NCBI RefSeq assembly: GCF_032854445.1
Contig: NC_088295.1
Location: 37,557,385 to 37,621,384 of the forward strand
Reading direction: 5' to 3'
Length of the DNA stretch: 64,000 nt
DNA from: Liolophura sinensis
Taxonomy: Eukaryota; Mollusca; Polyplacophora; Chitonida; Chitonidae
Position numbers and translations under genes: made by a program. Each line of letters starts with the position of its first letter. The first letter of the stretch is position 1. Under the pieces are notes generated by a model that was not told the origin of the DNA, ran no database searches, and saw nothing but the letters and a program-made list of their open reading frames with translations. Positions 59,471 to 64,000 of this stretch are shown here, one piece after another.

Positions 59471-59592
59471 CCTGCAGATAGCTTTCCCGGGTTCTGCCCG
59501 GTTTTCTCCCTCCATAATGCCGGCCGTCGTCGTATGAATGAAATATTCTTGATTAAGGCGTAAAACACCAATAACACCAGTAAATAAATAAA
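59471..59592 (+). repeat. SINE-B, 3' half
   Basis: Contains 'cctgcagatagctttcccgg', 'gttctgcccggttttctccc', 'gaaatattcttgattaagg' and an AAAT tail. Confidence 0.85.
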
Positions 59593-60381
59593 ACTATGGA
59601 AAGGGTCAAGTCCCTAGGAATGCTTAGTTCACTATTTCTATGCATGTTATAATGAATACGGTCAGGTTATATGTTACAAATATGTGTTGACTCACAGCGC
59701 CGTTGCGCTCTATTATGACTTACAGACAGCTTACAGACACCCTACCGCGTTTACCTGGACCCTTCTTATCGGCCTTGTTCCAACAACGTGAGGCAAAATA
59801 CCGCCAGGGTACCGCCATTGCTCAACTGCGATTGTTTCATTGGCTGAGACATTCTCCAGGCAGAGGCAATAAACTCAAAATTCAGAACTTCCAGGGAAAG
59901 AGCAATGGCTTGAGAATTCTCCCTACTAACATAATTACTATGTTATAATAGATGGGAACATGGGCCTAGTTTTCAGTGGGAGGGAATCCATTCTGTTCGA
60001 CAGATATGGCGGATGTACAAACATGGCAGGCACCACAACCAAGGCAACTGTTAACACGATAGTGCCCTGTAACAAGTACATACCCCACACTTCCGAGCCA
60101 ATTTCCAAAAGAAAACCTACTAACACAAAATATAATTACTGAACAGAAAATGCAATAAAAATTTTAAGAAATAACTACGAAGAATCCACCCACCCACCCC
60201 CAAAAACAATGGGCGTCATCCTGAGTTTTTATAACCACAATTTTCTTGAAACCGTCTTGCTGTATACATCCAGTAACTGGAGTACTGTTTTTTTTTATCA
60301 CACATCACATCTTCATGACATGAATCAACTTCAGCTCAGGTGCTGAAATGCCAGGCCGGAAGAAAATCTACCTCCTTTTGT

Positions 60382-60672
60382 TCATTCATCGTTGGGATTG
60401 TTTTGCAGAGCCTGTAGTAGTGTTTTCATTTTTTCTTGACAACATGAGGAAATAAGAGGACACAGCACTGAAGTTCTCAGTAAACTCTGACGAGACCATA
60501 AAGCTAAAAAAAAACTGTTTCGTGTATTTTGAGGTGTTTCCAAGGATGGGGAATTAAATAATTTCTCGGTTTCAACAGATGGATAACTTCCTGGAAAAAA
60601 AAACAGCATGGACACTTGTGCAATCTTAAGACCAGTTTGGCTATTCAACGATGCTTTGGATTTTGAGGCCAT
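60382..60672 (-). CDS. Small open frame, 96 codons, unknown
   Basis: The ATG is in a strong context (acaATGGcc). The protein starts MASKSKASLNSQTGLKIAQV and ends KMKTLLQALQNNPNDE. It crosses a T-rich stretch ending in CAG (ttttttttttccag) that could instead be an acceptor, which would make only the downstream part exonic. No family recognised. Confidence 0.2.
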   Translation of the reverse strand: MASKSKASLNSQTGLKIAQVSMLFFFPGSYPSVETEKLFNSPSLETPQNTRNSFFLALWSRQSLLRTSVLCPLISSCCQEKMKTLLQALQNNPNDE

Positions 60673-61882
60673 TGTCTTATTGTCATTTTAGACATTGCCT
60701 TGTGGAAGTAATATAACTTGAACGAGCGCCACATGACTCACCGACAATCCAGGTTTGATATGATTGTTTAATGACCTTTTGTAATATAAATACATGTACA
60801 TAGCAATACTGCCTGATAATGCCAATAGGACAAATTGATATATTCATTTATAACAGTTCCACATAACGAACAAGTTAGTGTCATATCAAAAATCAAGATG
60901 GAAACTGACAATACCTAGTTGTATGTTCTATATATTACAAATTAAAGTTACATAATCGGTAGGTATTTAGGAAACCTAATAGAAGACTTAAATAATTCGG
61001 AAACTATTGCTCAGTTTGGAAGAGTGGTATTCAAACTGCCTTACGAACAAGGAAGTGTGTCAGCCAAATGTGTACTCCAATTATAATACCGATTGTGAAC
61101 AGGGACATTAGAAAAAAAGCTGACACACTTCTCACAAAAAAACACCTAATAAAGTCTACACCAGAAATAACGATGGACTGTGAAGAAAAAATACAACCTA
61201 TACGTTTAGCAAAAACTGCCAGCATGAACTGTCAAAGCAATACCCAGTTACAGATGGAAGACATTATGTATAGTCTTTGGATCAGGTTAAATATTCGTAT
61301 TCATAATAGACCGAGTGATTTGTATTATGCGATTTTACATGGTTGCAGACTAAGGCTAATATCAATGGAACGATGGAAACCACATCAGGCATAATGGAAC
61401 GATGAAAACTACATAATGTCGATTTGGACGATTCGGTGCGAGCATCCCTATAGATAATAACGGTACATGTTGATGCCAAATTGTTACCACACAACGGTTG
61501 TACTTTATAAGAATGTATACAACCCATCGTTTAGCTCTTCGCTGACCAACTTAAATTTTGGTCTTTGGTACCGAGTACTAACAGATGAATATATATAAAA
61601 CTATTGACGTTTCTAGCCCACCACTGCACACCGGAAATATGCCCAGCAGATATTTCACAAATGGAGTCAACACCATGATTAGTTTCAGGTTGTTAACTGA
61701 CATGGATACATGTATGCAGCATTTCGCCAATCAGTTTGGTTATGTCCATAACAAAATTCCTGTGATTGCCTAGAATAAACTAGTGTTTACCAGTTTGAAA
61801 GTGAAATCTGAAAGACATAGGTCCTATAATAAGAGCGAAGGAGAACAACTGACTCAAATCGCGGGAACGTCCAAACAAATGC

Positions 61883-61930
61883 ATTTATTTATTTATTTAT
61901 TTGATTGCTGTTTAACGCCAGAGTCCCAAA
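61883..61930 (-). repeat. SINE 3' fragment
   Basis: 'atttatttatttatttattt' then 'gattgctgtttaacgccaga', the minus-strand end of a SINE-C/B relative. Confidence 0.55.
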
Positions 61931-61971
61931 CAAATACAAACGTGATCATGTGTTACGATTCGTCTTCCCCC

Positions 61972-62090
61972 ATGAATCGGCTGGCGTCACCATGGCTCCA
62001 TGTAAAAGGAAAGCAATCTTTGCGAACCGAATATCACCCCAAATATTTACAAAGACGTACCAAGCTGGAAAGGCATAGCAGCAATAAACA
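61972..62090 (+). CDS. Candidate first exon, product unknown
   Basis: ATG at 61972 opens 39 codons (MNRLASPWLHVKGKQSL to HSSNKQ) plus two bases, reaching a strong donor (aacag|gtaagtac). The peptide is basic and unrecognised. No downstream exon with matching phase was identified before 64000. Confidence 0.2.
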
Positions 62091-63017
62091 GGTAAGTACA
62101 GTACATGCTACACTTCCTTTACAGGGGATGTTTGCATTTTCCTTTTCTGAAATCCGTTGTCTCAAGCAATGGTTTCCATTAGGCGACCCAAAGTCAACCA
62201 AGAAGTGATATGGCCACCATGCCAATCTCAGTTGTTGTCTCTGCACATTGAAACTATTGACGGATCACGTGGATATCGCCTATACAAATGTATTCCTTCG
62301 CGTTCACGAAGGATGCAGATTTTCTGGTTCTTCATTCTTCATATAGACCTGTCGAGAAATCTTAGCTAAGTTGACAGCAATGACAAAAATGAAAAGGAAT
62401 CGAACTGAACATATGTTGGTACCCCATCCATTATTATAGTTATCTGATTGCAAAATTGTCTACAGCGTTGCCCAGCTAACGCAGGTCATCAGAAGCAGGA
62501 TACTTCCTGGAATGTTCATCATGAGTAGTAACATCTACAATACCCGTGTCAATGAATCAAGACGTTACAACGTGCGAGTTCGTATCTTAAGACTTCTCAC
62601 TGGCTGTCACTTGCCCATGGGAATAATGAAGGATCAAAAACTGAAACTTTGTGAAAAAATTCACGCTGTTTTAATGTATACCAAAACAAACACGATTTCA
62701 CTCTCCAAGACACCTTCGAAGAATTGGTAGCACATTTTGGCTGGACGTTAGACGACTGGACGACTTGCAGAGTGTTCTGTAAATGTTTTACAAGTCTCGA
62801 TTTTAAACAAAAATGAGCACGTCATCGTTGTCTGGTAATCGTCTATCGATATATCATCTGTCCCTGAAAGCCTGGTTTCTAAGCCTCGTGGTAACACTCG
62901 CAGACCCGGAGGCATTTCTGACTGTTGCGCGTAATCTGCCGGAACTGGCAATCCTAATAACACCAATTGTCTGGTACAGAGGATGTTATTCCGCTGTAAC
63001 AAGATCTTCTCATTTGT

Positions 63018-63851
63018 TCACAACAGGCTTTCCTTCTCCTCGTCTGATGGCCCTTCATCTGATGAACCATGCCCACTGCAATCTCTGTCGTCCTCGTCAG
63101 TCCAATCTGTATTGGAGAAATTAGGTAGATGTTACATTTATCAAACAGATGTAAACTAGTGATAGCTACTATCAAATCACTCGGATACTGGATTAAATAA
63201 TTCAAATGATCGACTGGCTATCTTGATCTCTTATAAAATCATCTGGATTCTATATCTTAAACAGAACTGCATTATGGTGTAGCTCACCATTATTTCAAAG
63301 ATTTTCAGCGACATGAATTGTTAGTACATGGCTATGGCCTTGGAGATGGTTTATGCTGTTGTCTTGTATTTTATGCCTGTATAAACCAGAATTCTGCTAA
63401 TGAACTGTTATTTCCTTCGGATTAACCCTCTGCATTCTTTTCATGGAAATATTAGTTAAATGTCTTGGCAAAACATCATTTTGAGTAATTCTAGACCAGC
63501 ACAATCTAGTTGTACTCTCCATGATGTTGCTCTTTTATACTATTATCGTACGCACCGAAATCTGACTCTGACTCCTGCTGTGCGGAATCTTCCGTCTCTG
63601 AGTCGCTCTCATGTTCGCTGTCAGAATTCCCTCCCTGATCAGTCTCCATTTGGCCGAGTTTATGGTAACCTTTCGTCGTTTTCCGACTTGTGTCTAAAAC
63701 AATAAGAAAGTAGATTCTTAAGAACCTGGCAGCAGTTATGGATTTCTTTGTTAATCAGGTAAATGTGCATTTCTTTGTTTGAGCTTTCAAACAACTCCAT
63801 ACGAATTTTACCTGATTTTATGACTGAATGCTGATACATTGCAGTCACCAT
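63018..63851 (-). CDS. Three-exon model, small acidic protein
   Basis: Minus strand. Exon 1, 63851-63812: ATG and MVTAMYQHSVIKS plus one base, donor tcag|gtaaaa. Exon 2, 63693-63556: acceptor tcttattgttttag, TSRKTTKGYHKLGQMETD, then an acidic Ser/Glu run (SDSEHESDSETEDS) to ESDF plus one base, donor ttcg|gtgcgt. Exon 3, 63106-63018: acceptor tctccaatacag, WTDEDDRDCSGHGSSDEG and SDEEKESLL, stop TGA. All junctions have matching phase, each split codon giving Asp, and acidity continues across the exon 2-3 border. The product would be 88 residues, probably soluble and disordered. No family recognised. If exon 2 reads through its weak donor, it ends at TAG 63506-63508. More 5' exons may lie beyond the window edge. 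Confidence 0.38.
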
Positions 63852-64000
63852 CAACGGACGAATTGAGACTTGAGATTAAACAAGCCTTTGTTCTTTTGTT
63901 TTTAGTTTAGATTTCAGTTTTACAGGCTGAAATGGCATTTAGCATCCTGTTACCCAGAGTGCAAGTTTTATAACAAATAATGCTGATAAAGGTCCATTGA

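Larger units (their letters stand above)
59593..63017. other. Mostly non-coding, two weak coding candidates
   Basis: Apart from the two candidates and one SINE fragment listed separately, I see only short frames. On the minus strand near 61186 'tgtattttttcttcacag' is a good acceptor shape without a convincing exon behind it. Confidence 0.35.

Overview
This is AT-rich, gene-poor animal genomic DNA, most likely from a mollusc (inferred). It shows eukaryotic features: splice-like junctions, long non-coding stretches, microsatellites, minisatellites, tRNA-derived SINEs and a solo LTR. The commonest dispersed repeat is a SINE with a tRNA-Leu/Ser-like head, a body ending near 'gaaatattcttgagtacgg' and an (AAAT)n tail. 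I know this type from gastropod and bivalve genomes. There are no rRNA genes, no convincing free tRNA genes and no complete conserved host gene.

Layout. 1-9,050: sparse DNA with SINEs, two MITE-like elements, a (TA)n tract, a possible signal-peptide exon on the minus strand (1471-1570) and a frameshifted PAN/Apple-domain exon (5238-5471). 9,053-10,025: a minisatellite with a period of about 29 bp. 12,283-16,388: the main coding feature, a mobile element bounded by two direct repeats of about 300 bp. It carries a broken Mutator-like transposase on the plus strand and, tail-to-tail 35 bp away, an intact His-Cys box (I-PpoI-type) endonuclease gene on the minus strand. 17.4-25.3 kb: several SINEs, three of full or near-full length and two of these with clear target-site duplications, and a nested palindrome packed with TA repeats. 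27.8-55.1 kb: a field of at least five diverged copies of one multi-kilobase unit, with a fragment near 57.6 kb. The copies share the same order of conserved blocks, and no protein frame is conserved between them. A 25-bp minisatellite inside the first copy is split by a 1,009-bp solo LTR with a 4-bp target duplication. 55-64 kb: scattered exon-like segments, a possible unidentified coding remnant (56.4-57.1 kb), and a phase-consistent three-exon model for a small acidic protein at the right edge, minus strand.

Function. The window mainly records transposition and segmental duplication. The one pairing that suggests linked functions is the DNA-transposon transposase with the His-Me finger nuclease. 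The nuclease frame is open while the transposase has decayed, so the nuclease may be the selfish or still-used part of the element.
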